From positions 1 through 7,561 of the forward strand of contig CAMLPZ010000205.1 of the NCBI GenBank assembly GCA_946482045.1: a DNA stretch of 7,561 nt, written 5' to 3'. The notes beneath the pieces are model-generated. The model had not been told where the DNA came from. It worked only from the letters and a program-made list of their open reading frames with translations, and made no database searches. The position numbers were made by a program, and so were the translations under genes. The stretch comes from an uncultured Asticcacaulis sp. Lineage in GTDB: Bacteria > Pseudomonadota > Alphaproteobacteria > Caulobacterales > Caulobacteraceae. Below, in pieces: positions 6,470 through 7,561 of this stretch. Position 1 is the first letter of the stretch. Every line of letters starts with the position of its first letter.

Positions 6470-6569
6470 GTATAAGACGTACTCGTAACTTGGTTCTGAA
6501 AATGCTTGACTCGTGTTGACCTTGTGAATGTTGAAGATGATTCTCCGGGGTGGGGTGGTTTAGACGAAC

Positions 6570-6598
6570 ATTATAGTAAATTCGACCGATCAAGTAAA
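6570..6598 (-). promoter_or_regulatory. Sigma-70 promoter of the DUF3800 gene
   Basis: On the minus strand, TTTACT (6598-6593) and a perfect TATAAT (6575-6570) are separated by 17 bases. Transcription would start near 6560-6563. The leader then carries GGAGA at 6546-6542. The promoter lies directly after the T-rich tail of the groEL-side terminator, so the gene appears to have its own insulated transcription. Confidence 0.65.
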
Positions 6599-6606
6599 TA
6601 CAAACA

Positions 6607-6636
6607 GAAAGAGCGGGTCCTGCGACCCGCTCTTTC
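6607..6636 (-). terminator. Rho-independent terminator downstream of groEL
   Basis: GAAAGAGCGGGTC (6607-6619) pairs perfectly with GACCCGCTCTTTC (6624-6636) around a 4-base loop, a 13-base-pair stem. On the minus strand it is followed by a T-rich tract (TGTTTGTATTTACTT). It lies 102 bases after the groEL stop and just before the DUF3800 promoter. Confidence 0.8.
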
Positions 6637-6702
6637 CATGTAACAAGTGGCGATTTTCGCAGGGCTTTGCCCGAGAAAATTGCTGCGATATTGGATATTG
6701 AC

Positions 6703-6731
6703 CACCTCCCGATCCGAAGGATCGGGAGGTG
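6703..6731 (-). terminator. Strong hairpin immediately after groEL
   Basis: CACCTCCCGATCC (6703-6715) pairs perfectly with GGATCGGGAGGTG (6719-6731) around a 3-base loop. It begins 7 bases after the groEL stop codon. No T-run follows on the minus strand, so it may be an mRNA-stabilising 3' hairpin or a weak terminator backed up by the one at 6607-6636. Confidence 0.55.
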
Positions 6732-6738
6732 AGCCAAA

Positions 6739-7561
6739 TTAGAAGTCCATACCGCCCATGCCGCCCATTCCGCCGCCGCCCGGCATAGCCGGAGCCGCGT
6801 CCTTCTTCGGGCTTTCAACCACGGCGGCTTCCGTCGTGATCAGCAGGCCCGAGACCGAAGCGGCGTCTTGCAGGGCCGTGCGGACAACCTTGGCCGGGTC
6901 GATGACGCCATCGGCAACCAGGTCAACATACTTTTCCGTCTGGGCGTTGAAGCCGAAGGTCGGGCTGGCGTTGGCCAGCACGGCGTTGACAACGACCGAG
7001 CCTTCGACGCCGGCGTTTTCGGCGATCTGACGGATCGGCGCCTGCAGGGCGCGGCGGACGATGGCAATACCGGCCGTCTGGTCGTCATTGGCGCCGGTCA
7101 GGTCGTTCAGGGCTTGCGAAGCCTTGAGCAGGGCCGTGCCACCGCCCGGAACGATGCCTTCGTCCACGGCAGCGCGCGTGGCGTTCAGGGCGTCGTCGAC
7201 GCGGTCCTTCTTTTCCTTCACTTCGACTTCGGTCGAGCCGCCGACGCGGATGACCGCGACGCCGCCGGCCAGCTTGGCCAGACGCTCTTGCAGCTTTTCA
7301 CGATCGTAGTCCGAAGTGGTCTCTTCGATCTGCTTCTTGATCTGCGACACGCGGCCTTCGATCTCGGACTTTTCACCGACGCCGTCGACGATGGTGGTGT
7401 TTTCCTTGGTGATCGTGACCTTCTTGGCGCGGCCAAGCATGTCGAGCGAGACGGTTTCGAGCTTGATGCCCAGGTCTTCGCTGATGACCTGACCGGCGGT
7501 CAGGACGGCGATGTCTTCCAGCATGGCCTTGCGGCGGTCACCGAAGCCAGGCGCCTTGACG
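6739..7561 (-). CDS. groL: Chaperonin GroEL (60 kDa), C-terminal half, cut by window edge
   Basis: The large subunit of the GroEL-GroES chaperonin, which folds proteins in the cytosol using ATP. The visible 273 residues start at [13 protein letters not shown], which matches E. coli GroEL near residue 276, and run to the stop. Seen in order are [47 protein letters not shown] with the Asp (codon 7194-7192) equivalent to the ATP-hydrolysing Asp398, the PGGGTALL loop, and [20 protein letters not shown]. The tail is a short Gly-Gly-Met repeat ending in Met-Asp-Phe, as I recall from alphaproteobacterial GroEL. No change to conserved residues was noticed. groES is expected beyond the right edge. Confidence 0.98.
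   Translation of the reverse strand, partial: VKAPGFGDRRKAMLEDIAVLTAGQVISEDLGIKLETVSLDMLGRAKKVTITKENTTIVDGVGEKSEIEGRVSQIKKQIEETTSDYDREKLQERLAKLAGGVAVIRVGGSTEVEVKEKKDRVDDALNATRAAVDEGIVPGGGTALLKASQALNDLTGANDDQTAGIAIVRRALQAPIRQIAENAGVEGSVVVNAVLANASPTFGFNAQTEKYVDLVADGVIDPAKVVRTALQDAASVSGLLITTEAAVVESPKKDAAPAMPGGGGMGGMGGMDF

Noticed and set aside
5457..6738. Insertion sequence or prophage fragment around the DUF3800 gene
   Set aside because: No transposase, integrase, terminal inverted repeats or clear target duplication were seen. The only shared sequence is the terminator core.

Overview
The window looks like the chromosome of an alphaproteobacterium, most probably of the Caulobacterales type. 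The evidence is GC-rich coding sequence, a GroEL whose Gly-Met tail ends in Met-Asp-Phe, a Tat-exported aspartyl protease, and a lipoprotein cyclophilin of a style I associate with Caulobacter relatives. This placement rests on recognition, not on a search. No tRNA, rRNA, CRISPR array or insertion sequence was seen.

Layout from left to right: (1) the N-terminal 199 codons of a minus-strand cyclophilin lipoprotein, running off the left edge; (2) a 343-bp gap that carries a plausible promoter for (3) a plus-strand, Tat-exported aspartyl protease with two catalytic lobes; (4) a convergent minus-strand short-chain dehydrogenase; (5) a divergent plus-strand pair, made of a stress-type protein with a remnant of a DUF2382 domain and a small one-helix membrane protein; (6) a convergent minus-strand short-form 6-phosphogluconate dehydrogenase; (7) a divergent plus-strand pseudo-receiver protein; (8) a clearly AT-richer minus-strand DUF3800 gene with its own promoter and terminator; and (9) the C-terminal half of groEL on the minus strand, leaving the right edge.

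Most genes are single transcription units that alternate in direction. Two convergent pairs are packed with only 3 and 1 bases between stop codons. The only likely operon is the stress-type gene plus the small membrane protein. Only the metabolic gene (gnd, pentose phosphate or gluconate catabolism) and the chaperone groEL have firm roles.

The accessory part is the DUF3800 unit at about 5588-6600. It is AT-rich beside GC-rich neighbours and lies between two terminator hairpins that share a stem core. It has no ordinary start codon upstream of the conserved first strand of its domain. Other points of interest are a receiver domain stripped of its phosphorylation residues, a stress protein that stops early in a DUF2382-like segment, and a single-chain two-lobed aspartyl protease. 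I see no complete multi-gene novel system in the window.
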